Shown here piece after piece: positions 8,773 to 20,244 of a DNA stretch of 64,000 nucleotides. Made by a program: the position numbers and the translations under genes. The notes under the pieces are model-generated. The model was given only the letters and a program-made list of their open reading frames with translations, had not been told where the DNA came from and searched no databases. The stretch is from Sphingomonas sp. S2-65 (GTDB taxonomy: Bacteria > Pseudomonadota > Alphaproteobacteria > Sphingomonadales > Sphingomonadaceae): assembly GCF_021513175.1 (NCBI RefSeq), contig NZ_CP090953.1, positions 3,158,501 to 3,222,500 on the forward strand. Direction: 5' to 3'. Each line of letters starts with the position of its first letter. Position 1 is the first letter of the stretch.

Positions 8773-9519
8773 TCAGGCGGCCGCCCGCCGCAACTGCGGG
8801 ACCGGCAGGCTGGCCGTTTCGGGCTTCGCGATGGCATCGCCCTTTACCAGATGCAGGTCGAAGCCGCCCAGCCGCTGAAGCACCGTGTCGCAATCGACTC
8901 CGGTTGCGACCGTCTTCAGCCCCAGGCTGCGTAGCCGCGGAGTCAGGTCCTCCAGAATGATCCGGCGCGACCAGCTGGAGGCGATGCCGCACACCAGGCT
9001 GGGTTCGAGCATCACGAGATCGGGTTTGTAGCGGCCGCAGACACCCAGCCCGGACTGGCCTTCGCCCAGGCCGACAAACGCGGTCAGGCAGCCGAGCTTG
9101 CCATAGACATGGACGATCTCGGCCAGATGGGGTCCGCTGACGGACTGGTAGTCGTGGATTGCGAAGATCAGCCGTTCCGGAATCAGGCCACAGGCACGTG
9201 CCGCTTGCAGCGCCGGGACAAGATGCTCGGCAGGCGTCGTCACTGCGTCGGCATAAGTGGGAATGCACAGCCGCGCGCCGCTGGTGCCCAGTCCAGCGGA
9301 CATGGCCCATTTGATCGCACCGACCGCGCAGCGGCGATCGAAGTTCACGCGTGCTTCGGCATCCATCGAGCTGCGGACGTCGGCCAGGTTCGCGCCATCG
9401 GGACCGCGCAACATGGCTTCATAGGCATAGACCCTGCCAGCGCCGGTATCGGCGATCGGCTGGAACGCCATGGTGGCTCCGTTCTCGGACATGCGTCGGG
9501 GCTCCCCCTGCGACTCCAT
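8773..9519 (-). CDS. Degenerate EAL-domain protein B
   Basis: A 248-aa single-domain EAL protein. The N-terminal signature is well kept (MAFQPIADTGAG, then YAYEAMLRGPDG, with EAM for EAL). The downstream catalytic blocks are lost: IFAIHDYQS lacks the metal Glu, AFVGLGEGQSG replaces DDFGxG, and PDLVMLEPSLV has neither the Lys nor the Asp of KIDxxFI. It is very probably inactive as a phosphodiesterase. An AAGGAG sequence 8 nt upstream supports the start. It shares its neighbourhood, but not its pattern of decay, with EAL protein A. Confidence 0.75.
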   Translation of the reverse strand: MESQGEPRRMSENGATMAFQPIADTGAGRVYAYEAMLRGPDGANLADVRSSMDAEARVNFDRRCAVGAIKWAMSAGLGTSGARLCIPTYADAVTTPAEHLVPALQAARACGLIPERLIFAIHDYQSVSGPHLAEIVHVYGKLGCLTAFVGLGEGQSGLGVCGRYKPDLVMLEPSLVCGIASSWSRRIILEDLTPRLRSLGLKTVATGVDCDTVLQRLGGFDLHLVKGDAIAKPETASLPVPQLRRAAA

Positions 9520-9601
9520 TGCCCAGCTCCTTTCGAGCTCCTGTCTGAAGAAACTGGGTTACCGAAGCGTTTACGCCCAGGTCCGCAAAGACCGACTCGC
9601 G

Positions 9602-10615
9602 CTATTTTGGCGCGGAAACCTCGATAGTCTGGTTTGTGCCCTGAAGGGAGGTGCTCGATACCGGCGCCATGGTACGCACTGCCTTCCACGCGGCTTCGGG
9701 GGCAGGGAGCCTGTTGAAGTTGGGGTAGATCATCGTCTTGGCGAGATTGTCGAAGCTCAGCGAGAACCCTGCATTCGCCTTTTGCAAGGAAATGGCAGGA
9801 TAGACGCGGATGACACGCCCGGCATCCTGGATTGCCAGCATGTAGCTGTCCGTGCTGTCCGGCTGACGATACACCCCATATTCCAGGTTGCCCTTGCCGT
9901 CGCGGCAAAACATGGCCTGTGCGGTGTCTCGGCGGCGGTTCGCACCCACGCCGGCGACGAGCGCGCCGAAAATGCTGCTTTGCAGCTCTGGCCGCAGGAG
10001 CTTGGCCTTGCGTGCGTAGGCAAGGGTGTTGGTGCAGGCGGCAATCGGCGTTGCGATCGGGCCTTCGGCGATCCCCTTGGGCCAGCCGACCGCCTCGATC
10101 ACCGCCGACAATCGTGAATCCAGCGTCGCCGGGTCCAGATCGCGCGCACTGATGCGGATCGCCATCAGCCAATCACCAACAGGGATGACGGCCAACGCGG
10201 TGCTCTTGAAGGCCGGCTTGTCGGGCTTGTACGCCCTGCGCAAGGCGCTTGCGACGGTGCCGCCGGGCGGGGCGAAGGCGCGGGGTTCACCTTGCGGTGC
10301 GGCGTTCCCGAAGATGTCTCGTTGCAGGATCTGGGTTTCGGCGCGGTCGAACCACACCGGGACGCTGAACAGTGCCGGCCGGAACAGGTACAGCGTGACC
10401 GCCACGTCCTCGACACTGCCATATTGCGCGGCGATGTCGAGTTCGGCAGTCGTCAGATCGGAGATCTTGGTGCGAGCAAGACCGATGATGGCGGGGCGCA
10501 GCACCAGTCCGGTCTCTGCATGCTTCCAGGATGCCGTTGCCGGAACCTCCAGCGTACGCTGCGCCGCTGCCGGCATGGCGAGCAGCATCGTCGCAACCAG
10601 CACCCACATGCGCAT
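9602..10615 (-). CDS. Secreted protein of unknown function
   Basis: A 337-aa protein with a clear signal peptide (MRMWVLVATMLLAMPAAAQ) and no further membrane segment. I do not recognise the family. The mature part is rich in alternating hydrophobic patches (VEDVAVTLYLFRPALFSVPV) and contains two cysteines (ACTNTLAY, MFCRDGKG). The ATG at 10615 is preceded by GGGGAGAA at good spacing, so longer upstream readings are rejected. It lies between EAL protein B and the metK terminator. Confidence 0.65.
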   Translation of the reverse strand: MRMWVLVATMLLAMPAAAQRTLEVPATASWKHAETGLVLRPAIIGLARTKISDLTTAELDIAAQYGSVEDVAVTLYLFRPALFSVPVWFDRAETQILQRDIFGNAAPQGEPRAFAPPGGTVASALRRAYKPDKPAFKSTALAVIPVGDWLMAIRISARDLDPATLDSRLSAVIEAVGWPKGIAEGPIATPIAACTNTLAYARKAKLLRPELQSSIFGALVAGVGANRRRDTAQAMFCRDGKGNLEYGVYRQPDSTDSYMLAIQDAGRVIRVYPAISLQKANAGFSLSFDNLAKTMIYPNFNRLPAPEAAWKAVRTMAPVSSTSLQGTNQTIEVSAPK

Positions 10616-10718
10616 CCGTTCTTCTCCCCCTTCTGTCGCCAGGAGGCTACGCGGATCGAGCGGACTTAGTAAAGCATAGCTATTCCAGACACCACGAGCG
10701 CCGGTTCGTGACGTCCGC

Positions 10719-10760
10719 AAACAGAAAGGGCCGGAGGATCACGCCTCCGGCCCCTTTTTG
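10719..10760 (-). terminator. Intrinsic terminator after metK (probably bidirectional)
   Basis: A perfect 10-bp stem, GGGCCGGAGG (10728-10737) and CCTCCGGCCC (10744-10753), with a 6-nt loop. On the minus strand, downstream of metK, it is followed by TTTCTGTTT. On the plus strand it is followed by a run of five T. It should end metK transcription. Confidence 0.85.
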
Positions 10761-10775
10761 TTCAGGTGGAAAAGA

Positions 10776-11981
<1,206 letters not shown>

Positions 11982-12026
11982 GATTTTCCTCGGGTCGTGG
12001 GAAGGACAGCCGGGCCGTTGCCATGC

Positions 12027-12048
12027 CATATAAAGCTTTCCTTATATG
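12027..12048. promoter_or_regulatory. AT-rich palindrome upstream of metK, candidate operator
   Basis: CATATAA (12027-12033) and TTATATG (12042-12048) form a perfect 7-bp inverted repeat around an 8-nt centre, standing out in GC-rich surroundings. The flanks TGC/GGCA extend the symmetry imperfectly. It sits 46 bp before the metK start and 7 bp beyond the lnt stop. Proteobacterial SAM-cycle genes are known to be controlled by ArsR-type repressors such as SahR, and this could be such a site. That assignment is inference; a riboswitch is unlikely in so short a leader. Confidence 0.45.
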
Positions 12049-12054
12049 ACGGCA

Positions 12055-13596
12055 CTAGCTCGCGCGGCGGCGGAAGGCAACGGCCAAGAGCAGCATGGCG
12101 GCCGCGACGAGGAACGCCGCCCAATTGCCCAGCCGGGAGAACAGCGTCGGCGGCAGCGGGCGGGGCATCGGCGACTCGATGGCGCCGCGATGGCTTGCCG
12201 GAACGCTTGCCAGGATGCGGCCACGGGCATCGATCACCGCGGAGATGCCGGTAGGGGTCGAGCGCAGCACCGGCAGTCCCTCTTCGATCGCGCGCAGCCG
12301 CGCCTGCGCCAGATGCTCGGGCGGTCCCCAAGTGCCGAACCACGCGTCGTTCGACGGGTTGAAGATCAAATCCGGGCGGTTCTTCGGGTCGACCACCTGG
12401 CCGGAAAAGATGATCTCGTAGCACACCTGCACGCCGACCTTGCCGAAGCCGGGCACTGCCAGCGTCTTGGGCCCGGGTCCCGAAACGAAGTCGACATCGC
12501 CCATCACCAGCCGCGACAGCCCCAGCGGCTCGAGCAGGCCGCGCATCGGCAGATATTCGCCATAGGGCACCAGGTGCGCCTTGTCGTAGCGCTGGCCGAG
12601 CATGCCCGAAGCTTCGAGCGGCCACACCGAATTGCCCGCTCCGGTCAGCGTGCCGCTCGCATCGAAGAACAGCGCGTTGCCGCTGATCAGCGCGATGTCC
12701 CGCGGCCCGAGGATTCCCGCGATCCGCCCGCGCAGCCACCGCGGGTCGCCGCGGCGATAGAAGCGGGGGTCGGGATAATCGTCCTCGACATAATGGTTCA
12801 CCATGCCCTCGGGCCAGACGATCAGCCGCGGCACGGTGCCTGGCTGCCCGCTGCCCGCCATCAGCTGCTCGATCGCGCGGTCGGGATAGTCGGGATCATC
12901 GACATTCTCCTGCCCCAGGTTCGGCTGCACCACGCGGACATGCGGCGCGTCGGCCGCCGGTTCGGGCCCGCGCGACGGAAGCAGGAAGGTGGCGGCGAAC
13001 ACTGCGACGGCCACGCCCAGCGGCACGAAGCGGCGCGTGGCCGCGAGCATCACCGTGCCTGCGGCGAGCACCGCCATCCCCGACAATGCGTAGGTGCCGA
13101 TCCAGGCCGCGCTCTGCGCGAACGGCGTCGGCAGCCACAGCACGCCGAGCGGGTTCCAGGGATACCCGGTGAACAGCCTGCCGCGCAGCCACTCGCTGAC
13201 GATCCACGCCGCCGCGGCAGCCAGCACGAAGCCCAGGTCAGGCCGGTCGGAACGTGGCCCCACCGCCCGGCTGAACCGCCAGGCAAGTCCCAGCGCCAGC
13301 GCCGGAAACACCGCCAGGTACAGCGCCAGCGCCACCACCGCGAAATAGCCCAGCACCGGCGGCATCCGGTCCTGATAGTCGAAGGCGTGCTGGATCCAGT
13401 TGTTGCCCACCGTAAAGTGCCCGACCCCGAACACCCACCCGCGCAGCAACGCGGCCTTGAGGGTAGGGGCGGCATGCACCAGCCACAGCAGCACCGCGAC
13501 ACAGCCCAGCGTCACCAACCACAGGTTCAGCGGCGCAAAGCCGGTGGGGGAGAGCAGCCCTAGGGCAAGGGCGACGAGCAGCGGGCGGCGAAGCAT
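12055..13596 (-). CDS. lnt: Apolipoprotein N-acyltransferase
   Basis: A 513-aa inner-membrane enzyme that adds the third acyl chain to lipoproteins. About six hydrophobic helices fill the first 200 residues, followed by the nitrilase domain. The Glu-Lys-Cys triad is visible: Glu in [12 protein letters not shown], Lys in [14 protein letters not shown] and Cys in [13 protein letters not shown]. In relatives it directly follows corC; here a PQQ-type dehydrogenase and two small genes intervene. Confidence 0.95.
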   Translation of the reverse strand: MLRRPLLVALALGLLSPTGFAPLNLWLVTLGCVAVLLWLVHAAPTLKAALLRGWVFGVGHFTVGNNWIQHAFDYQDRMPPVLGYFAVVALALYLAVFPALALGLAWRFSRAVGPRSDRPDLGFVLAAAAAWIVSEWLRGRLFTGYPWNPLGVLWLPTPFAQSAAWIGTYALSGMAVLAAGTVMLAATRRFVPLGVAVAVFAATFLLPSRGPEPAADAPHVRVVQPNLGQENVDDPDYPDRAIEQLMAGSGQPGTVPRLIVWPEGMVNHYVEDDYPDPRFYRRGDPRWLRGRIAGILGPRDIALISGNALFFDASGTLTGAGNSVWPLEASGMLGQRYDKAHLVPYGEYLPMRGLLEPLGLSRLVMGDVDFVSGPGPKTLAVPGFGKVGVQVCYEIIFSGQVVDPKNRPDLIFNPSNDAWFGTWGPPEHLAQARLRAIEEGLPVLRSTPTGISAVIDARGRILASVPASHRGAIESPMPRPLPPTLFSRLGNWAAFLVAAAMLLLAVAFRRRAS

Positions 13597-13651
13597 GACG
13601 GCGCCTTACCGGATACTCCCCCTGCGGCAAAGGATCGGCTATGCGACAGGC

Positions 13652-14071
13652 ATGACTCTTCGCCCGTTCCACCTCGCCTTTCCCGTCCACGACCTCGCCG
13701 CCGCGCGCAGCTTCTACGCGGACGTGCTCGGCTGTCCCGAGGGCCGCTCGTCCGACCACTGGATCGACTTCGACTTGTTCGGCCATCAGATCGTCGCGCA
13801 TCTCGATCCCGCCGCCCAGCCGGTCACCGCCGCCAGCGCCGTCGACGGCCATGCTGTGCCGGTCCCGCATTTCGGCGTGGTGCTGACGATGCCCGACTGG
13901 GAAGCGCTCGCGACTCGCGTCGAAGCCGCCGGCATTCCCTTCGGCATCGCGCCGCATGTCCGCTTCAAGGGGCAGGTCGGCGAGCAGGCGACGATGTTCT
14001 TCCGCGATCCCAGCGCCAACGCCCTCGAGTTCAAGGCGTTTGCCGATGATTCCCTTCTTTTCGCACGCTGA
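13652..14071 (+). CDS. VOC-superfamily (glyoxalase-like) protein
   Basis: A 139-aa single-domain vicinal-oxygen-chelate protein. The usual opening is [20 protein letters not shown], followed by VLGCPEGR, and the family's terminal block is [16 protein letters not shown]. Metal ligands of the fold are plausible at His in the first strand, His in VPHFGVVL and Glu in LEFKAF. Family members act as dioxygenases, lyases or resistance proteins; the substrate is not indicated. It is followed by a small PHA-associated gene only 8 bases downstream. Confidence 0.8.
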   Translation: MTLRPFHLAFPVHDLAAARSFYADVLGCPEGRSSDHWIDFDLFGHQIVAHLDPAAQPVTAASAVDGHAVPVPHFGVVLTMPDWEALATRVEAAGIPFGIAPHVRFKGQVGEQATMFFRDPSANALEFKAFADDSLLFAR

Positions 14072-14079
14072 GGTTACCC

Positions 14080-14382
14080 GTGGCTGATCCCATTTCGCTC
14101 GACATCCCCCACAAGCTCGGCCGCGACGCCGCCAAGGCGCGCATAGGCGGCGGCATCGGCAAGCTGGCCGACATGTTCCCCGGCGGCGCGGCGGTCGATC
14201 AGCGCTGGGAGGGCGACACCATGCACTTCACGGTCAGCGCGATGGGGCAGAAGGTCGCCAGCCGGCTGGAAGTGTTCGAGGACAAGGTTCACGCCGTGGT
14301 CGACCTGCCGCCGATGCTGGCGCTGTTCGCCTCGAAGATCCGCGAGAAGCTCGCGCGCGAGGCGCCCAAGCTCCTCAAATAA
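14080..14382 (+). CDS. Polyhydroxyalkanoic-acid-system (PHA_gran_rgn-like) protein
   Basis: A 100-aa cytoplasmic protein that starts at GTG. The pattern of an N-terminal DIPHKLGRDAAKARI, a central FTVSAMGQKVASRLEVFED and a terminal ALFASKIREKLAREAPKLL matches the small family annotated as polyhydroxyalkanoic acid system protein. Its biochemical role is not settled. It is probably co-transcribed with the VOC gene. No PHA synthase genes are visible in the window. Confidence 0.7.
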   Translation: MADPISLDIPHKLGRDAAKARIGGGIGKLADMFPGGAAVDQRWEGDTMHFTVSAMGQKVASRLEVFEDKVHAVVDLPPMLALFASKIREKLAREAPKLLK

Positions 14383-14397
14383 GCGGCCGCTGAAGGG

Positions 14398-15788
14398 TCA
14401 GCGCGCCGCGCTGACCCGCCAGATCATGTTGCCGACATCGTCCGCCACCAGCAGCGCGCCGGTGGCGTCGGTGATGACGCCGACCGGGCGCCCCTTCACG
14501 GTCTTGCCGTCGGGATTGATGAAGCCGGTCAGCACGTCCACCGGCTTGGCGTCGCGCAGCGGGAAGCCGTTGTCGGCAAACGGCACATAGACGACCTTGT
14601 AGCCCGAAGGCGGCTCGCGGTTCCACGATCCGTGGAGCCCGACGAACGCACCGCTGCTCCAGGTGCCACCCAGCTTCGCGTCGGTCGCGAAGCTCAAGCC
14701 CAGCGGCGCGGTGTGGGCACCCAGCGCGAAGTCGGGGCGCTTGGTATATTCGCGCAGGTCCGGCCGCTCCGGCGTCACCCGCTTGTCGACATAGCCGCCC
14801 CAGAAATTCCACGGCCAGCCATAGAAGCCGCCGAAATCGACCTGAGTCAGATAATCGGGCGGCATGTCGGAACCGAGCATGTCGCGCTCGTTCACCACCG
14901 CCCACAGCGCGCCGGTGTGCGGTTCGAAGCCCATGCCGTTGACGTTGCGCAGGCCCCAGGCGAACAGGCGCAGCTTCTTGGTGTCGGGGAAGACCTGGAC
15001 GATCATCGCCCGGCCCGCCTTGCTGCTGGCGCGCGCCATCTCTGCGGGCGTCGTCGCGCTATAGGCCGCGCCTTCGGCCTCGAGCCCGTTCTCGGCGATG
15101 TTGGATGCCGATCCGATGCTGACGTAGAGCGACTTGCCGTCCGGCGCCGCGACGACGTTGCGCGCCCAGTGATTGCCGCCGCCAGGCAGGTCGACGATCT
15201 TCTCCGCCTTGGCGGTGATGCGGGTCTCCCCGGCCTTGAAGGGGAAGCGCACCAGCGCGTCGGTATTGGCGACGTAGAGCCAGTCGCCCACGACCGCCAT
15301 GCCGTAAGGCGAGTTGAGTCCGGTCAGCAATACCGATCGCTGGTCCGAAACGCCGTCACCGTTCGTATCGCGCAGCAGGGTGATGCGGTTGGCCGAAGGC
15401 ACGCCGGCGCCGGCGCGGCCCATGAACACGCGCATGAAGAAGCCGGTGATGCCGCCGCCCTTGCGCGGCGGCGAGTTGGTCTCCGCCACCAGCACGTCGC
15501 CATTGGACAGGCGATACATCCAGCGCGGATGATCGAGCTTGTCGGCGAAGGCGGCGACCTGCAGGCCCGCCGCGGGCGTCGGCTTGCCGCCGTTCCAGCC
15601 GACCGGCTTGGCGACGCCGACCGTGGGCAGCAGCGCCTGGCTGCGGGTCGTGCTCAGCTGCGGCACGCGGCCGGTCACGGCCTGCTCGCTCAACTGCGCC
15701 CGGTCAGGCCGGCTCAGCCAGAACAGTGCGCCGCCGCCCAGGACGATCAGGACCGCCAGTACGATCAGCAGGCGCTTCACGAGCTTGT

Positions 15789-15792
<4 letters not shown>
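14398..15792 (-). CDS. PQQ-dependent sugar (sorbosone-type) dehydrogenase
   Basis: A 464-aa protein with an N-terminal membrane anchor (LLIVLAVLIVLGGGALFWLS). A six-bladed propeller of the soluble glucose/sorbosone dehydrogenase class follows: VAAPDGKSLYVSIGSASN, WGLRNVNGMGFEPHTGALWA, and a terminal FVGLHGSWNREPPSGYKVVY. Such enzymes oxidise sugars in the periplasm with PQQ or a related cofactor. Its start overlaps the corC stop as ATGA, so it has joined the phoH-ybeY-corC operon, in the place where lnt usually lies. Confidence 0.85.
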
Positions 15793-16732
<940 letters not shown>

Positions 16733-16736
<4 letters not shown>

Positions 16737-17242
16737 TCCTCGCGAACGGTATAGGGGTCGTGCAGGCCGAGCTTGGCGAGCGCGGCGCGCTCCATCTCTT
16801 CCATCGCATCGGCCTCGGCATCGTCCATATGGTCATAGCCTAGCAGATGGAGCACGCCGTGAACAATCAGGTGGGTGGCGTGATCCTGCGTCGAGATGCC
16901 GCGCTCCGCAGCCTCCGCGACGCAGATGTCATGCGCCAGGATGATGTCGCCCAGGATCACTTCGCCGTCGTCGCTGTTCTGCGTCACGGCCTCGAGCAGA
17001 TCGGGCTGGATCATCGGAAAGGACAGCACGTTGGTCGGCTTGTCCTTCTGGCGATAGTCGCGGTTGAGGATGCGCACTTCCTCGTCGCCGGTCAGCCGCA
17101 CCGCGATTTCGATCGCGGTTGGCCAATCCAGCCACTCGGCATAGGGCGTCTCGCGGATCGCCGCCTCGGCAGCCCGGTTCGCTAACGCGTCCCAGTCGGC
17201 GTCGGGCCACGGCGCTTCGGGAAGGGCGGCAACGTCAAGCAT
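16733..17242 (-). CDS. ybeY: Endoribonuclease YbeY, rRNA maturation factor
   Basis: About 169 aa. The zinc-binding signature HGVLHLLGYDHMDD is intact near the C-terminus, and the RNA-facing motif LNRDYRQKDKPTNVLSFP lies in the middle. The enzyme processes 16S rRNA ends and takes part in ribosome quality control. I chose the ATG at 17242, which overlaps the phoH stop by 8 bases and has GAAGG upstream; an ATG at 17254 is also possible. It sits in the conserved phoH-ybeY-corC order. Confidence 0.94.
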
Positions 17243-18242
17243 CCGGGCCTTCATAAGCATAGACGATGCGCCCGACCAGCGGGTGGCGGACCACGTCGGC
17301 GGCAGTGAAGCGGCTGATGGCGATGCCTTCCAGCCCTTCCAGGCGCCGCACCGCGTCGTTCAGGCCGGAGGCGTTGGACCCGCCGGGAAGATCGGTCTGG
17401 TTCGGATCGCCGCACACCACCATTCGGCTGTTCGCGCCGAAACGGGTGAGGAACATCTTCATCTGCGACGGTGTGGTGTTCTGCGCCTCGTCCAGGATCA
17501 CGAACGCGTCGGCCAGGGTGCGGCCGCGCATGAAGGCGATCGGCGCGATCTCGATCTCGCCCGATGCGATGCGCCGCTCGACCTGTTCGGCGGGCAGGCA
17601 GTCGTACAGTGCGTCGTAGATCGGGCGGAGATAGGGATCGACCTTCTCCTTCATGTCACCGGGCAGGAAGCCCAGCCGCTCGCCCGCTTCCACCGCCGGG
17701 CGCGACAGGATCAGCCGCTGGACGTTGCCGGTGATGAGCTGTGCCACCGCCTGCGCGACGGCCAGATAGGTCTTGCCGGTACCTGCTGGCCCCAGCGCGA
17801 AGATCAGGTCGTTGGAGATCAGGTCGCGCATGTAATGCGTCTGCGCCACCGAACGCGGCACGATCGTCTTCTTGCGGGTGCGGATCATCACCGAAGGCGG
17901 CGGGCCGCTGCCTTCGGGATCGGCGCGCATGATGCCGGCAAAGGTCGGTTCGTCGGACATGGCGATCACTGCCTCGATCAGCCCGGTGTCGATTGCCTCG
18001 CCGCGGATCACCCGCGTCTGGAGCTCGGTCAGCACTTCGCGGGCGTGTGCCACCGCTTCGGCCGATCCCTCGATCACCACGCGCTGGCCGCGGGCGTGGA
18101 TGTAGACGCCCAGACGTTCCTCGAGCGCGAGGATGTTCGAATCATATTCCCCGAACAGCTGGGGCAGGAGCTGCGGCTTGTCGAACGTCACCTCGACCCG
18201 GGAGCGTTCGCCGGACTGGGCGGGGACTGGCTTGCGGCTCAT
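17235..18242 (-). CDS. phoH: PhoH-like P-loop ATPase
   Basis: A 335-aa protein. A KH-like N-terminal segment (IEGSAEAVAHAREVLTEL) precedes the PhoH ATPase with Walker A ALGPAGTGKTYLAVAQA near residue 153, Walker B AFVILDEAQNTTPSQMKMFL near 246 and CGDPNQTDLPGG near 277. Family members are linked to RNA metabolism beside YbeY. The start has AAGGAG 5 nt upstream. It is the first gene of the phoH-ybeY-corC-dehydrogenase operon. Confidence 0.93.
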   Translation of the reverse strand: MSRKPVPAQSGERSRVEVTFDKPQLLPQLFGEYDSNILALEERLGVYIHARGQRVVIEGSAEAVAHAREVLTELQTRVIRGEAIDTGLIEAVIAMSDEPTFAGIMRADPEGSGPPPSVMIRTRKKTIVPRSVAQTHYMRDLISNDLIFALGPAGTGKTYLAVAQAVAQLITGNVQRLILSRPAVEAGERLGFLPGDMKEKVDPYLRPIYDALYDCLPAEQVERRIASGEIEIAPIAFMRGRTLADAFVILDEAQNTTPSQMKMFLTRFGANSRMVVCGDPNQTDLPGGSNASGLNDAVRRLEGLEGIAISRFTAADVVRHPLVGRIVYAYEGPDA

Positions 18243-18423
18243 GCGGCTCCTTGAAAATAAACGGGAAAATCAGTGAAGTTGAGAAAGTTGCGGTTCTCAC
18301 ATGGGTCTCGCAACTTCATGCAAAAAGGGGCTGCGCGGCCATCGAGGCCGTAACTGGGAACGGGAGCGGAGGTTCCGTTGCGCATGATCGCCGCGAAGGA
18401 TGACAGAGCATTTCCAACAAGGA

Positions 18424-18453
18424 CAGGGGGAAGATGCATCGATCTTCCCCCTG
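18424..18453 (-). terminator. 12-bp hairpin between the alcohol dehydrogenase and phoH
   Basis: CAGGGGGAAGAT (18424-18435) pairs perfectly with ATCTTCCCCCTG (18442-18453) around a 6-nt loop. It lies 13 bp after the alcohol dehydrogenase stop and upstream of phoH. There is no clean U-run, so it is a terminator-like structure rather than a textbook terminator. Confidence 0.5.
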
Positions 18454-18466
18454 CCATGCGATTGCG

Positions 18467-19531
18467 TCAGTCCTGCTTCAGCGACGCCATGTCGATGACG
18501 AAGCGGTACTTGACGTCGCTCTTCACCATCCGCTCGTACGCGCCGTCGATCTCCTGGATGTCGATCATCTCGACGTCCGACACGATGTTGTGATCGCGGC
18601 AGAAGTCCAGCATCTCCTGAGTCTCGGCGATGCCGCCGATCAGCGAGCCGGCAAGCGAGCGGCGCCCGAACACCAACGTGCCGACGTTGAGCGCGGGATG
18701 CGGCTCTTCCGGCACGCCGACCAGCGTCATCGTGCCGTCGCGCTTGAGCAGCGCCAGGAACGGGTCGAGATCGTGGCTTGCCGCCACCGTGTTCAGGATG
18801 AAGTCGAAGCTGCCGGCATGGGCCGCCATCGCGTCGGCATCCCTGGACACGATCAGGTCGGCCGCCCCCAGCCGCTTGGCATCGTCGCGCTTGTTCGGGG
18901 AGGTCGAGAAGACATAGACCTCGGCGCCCATGGCCGCGGCGATCTTCACGCCCATATGGCCCAAACCGCCCAGGCCGACGATGCCGACCTTCTGGCCGGG
19001 GCCGACCTTCCAGTGCTTGAGCGGCGAATAGGTGGTGATGCCCGCGCAGAGCAACGGCGCCACCGCGGCAAGGTCCTTTTCGTCATGCCCGACCTTGAGC
19101 ACGAAGCCCCGGTCGACGACGATGTGATCCGAATAGCCGCCGAAGGTGTGGCCGCCGAGATGCTTGTCCGGACCGTTATAGGTGCCGACGAACCCGGTCT
19201 TCTCGCAATATTGCTCCTCGCCGGCATTGCAGGACGGGCAATCCTGGCAGCTGTCGACCATGCAGCCGACGCCGGCGATGTCACCCACCGCCAGGTCGGT
19301 CACGTCGCTGCCGACGGCACTGACGCGGCCGACGATCTCATGGCCGGGTACGCAGGGGTACAGCGTGCCGCCCCACTCGCCACGCGCGGTGTGCAGGTCC
19401 GAATGGCAGACCCCGCAGAACAGGATGTCGATCGTTACGTCGCGCGGGCCGGGATCACGGCGCTGGAAATCGAACGGCGCGAAGGACGATTCCGCATCGT
19501 GCGCGGCATAGGCTTTGGCTGGGGTCGGCAT
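18467..19531 (-). CDS. Zinc-dependent alcohol dehydrogenase (AdhA/YahK/CAD type)
   Basis: A 354-aa medium-chain dehydrogenase. The catalytic zinc site is FCGVCHSDLHTARGEW near residue 35 with PCVPGHEIVGRV. The structural zinc cysteines are in CQDCPSCNAGEEQYC near 100. The nucleotide-binding loop is GLGGLGHMGVKIA near 182, followed by FSTSPNKRDDA, which suggests NADP preference as in the cinnamyl-alcohol-type subfamily. Such enzymes reduce broad-range aldehydes. It interrupts the miaB-phoH neighbourhood and has its own terminator-like hairpin, so it is probably an independent unit. Confidence 0.93.
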   Translation of the reverse strand: MPTPAKAYAAHDAESSFAPFDFQRRDPGPRDVTIDILFCGVCHSDLHTARGEWGGTLYPCVPGHEIVGRVSAVGSDVTDLAVGDIAGVGCMVDSCQDCPSCNAGEEQYCEKTGFVGTYNGPDKHLGGHTFGGYSDHIVVDRGFVLKVGHDEKDLAAVAPLLCAGITTYSPLKHWKVGPGQKVGIVGLGGLGHMGVKIAAAMGAEVYVFSTSPNKRDDAKRLGAADLIVSRDADAMAAHAGSFDFILNTVAASHDLDPFLALLKRDGTMTLVGVPEEPHPALNVGTLVFGRRSLAGSLIGGIAETQEMLDFCRDHNIVSDVEMIDIQEIDGAYERMVKSDVKYRFVIDMASLKQD

Positions 19532-19655
19532 GGAGGCTTCCCTGATCTTTGCTTTGGAATGGGCGCGATATCGCGCGAAGCATAGATAGGGAGGATTGCC
19601 CGCGTTTCAGGGGGAGGCGGGCCGTTCCGGGCAAAAATGCTGCCGCGCGCGACCG

Positions 19656-20183
19656 TCAGCGGCACGCCCCCTTGCGAAGCGCGTATTTCGCAAAGGGTTT
19701 TTGGACGCCGCCCTTGCTTCGGGCGACGATCTCCCAGGTGAGGCGGTCGCCCGCGATGCGCCAGCGGTTTACATAGGCATTGTCGGGATATTGGTAGGTC
19801 ATGTCGAACCCGTCGGCGCGGCTTTCGCCACGGGCGGACGCCGCGAACGCGCCCCCGAAGCTGTCGGCCCAATATCCGACGATAGGCTCCGCCGCCTTAT
19901 TCGGCTGCTTGCCGCCGCCGCCCAGGATCAAGTGCGCCGCATATTGATCCTCGGGATCGGCGATCGCGCTGCTTGCCGCCTCCACCGCCACCATCGCATC
20001 TCCCACGATGGGATAAGCGGATATCGCCACCGCCACCGCCTTGCCCATCACCTCGCCGCGCCCTTCCCAGCATCCGCTGAGCGCGCGTACCGATGCCGGC
20101 ACCGGCGTGGCAGCGGGCTCCGCGGCCGGTGCGGCGGACGATGCCGCGAGCAGGGCCGCGGCGACGCAAAGCTTCTCGATCAT
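19656..20183 (-). CDS. Secreted protein of unknown function
   Basis: About 175 aa with a signal peptide (MIEKLCVAAALLAASSAAPA, cleavage near AAEP). The mature part opens with VRALSGCWEGRGEVMGKAV and continues with an FDMTYQYPDNAYVNRWRIAG block. This resembles small lipocalin-like or DUF1579-type folds (SGxWxGxG), but I cannot assign a family. Two cysteines lie in SGCWEG and the terminal KGACR. Start chosen at 20183 because GGGGACC precedes it. It lies 61 bp downstream of miaB on the same strand. Confidence 0.6.
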   Translation of the reverse strand: MIEKLCVAAALLAASSAAPAAEPAATPVPASVRALSGCWEGRGEVMGKAVAVAISAYPIVGDAMVAVEAASSAIADPEDQYAAHLILGGGGKQPNKAAEPIVGYWADSFGGAFAASARGESRADGFDMTYQYPDNAYVNRWRIAGDRLTWEIVARSKGGVQKPFAKYALRKGACR

Positions 20184-20244
20184 GGGTCCCCGCATTTTCA
20201 GAACGCTGCCGTAACGAAGCAAGTCTTCGCACTCAACCATAAGC

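Noticed and set aside
11982-12054. SAM riboswitch upstream of metK
   Set aside because: Only 73 bp separate lnt and metK, dominated by the AT palindrome; no pseudoknot-type SAM-II or SAM-V pattern was visible.
12046-13563. A 505-residue plus-strand frame opposite lnt
   Set aside because: Arg/Gln/His-rich shadow composition. The minus strand has the full Lnt catalytic triad and membrane helices.
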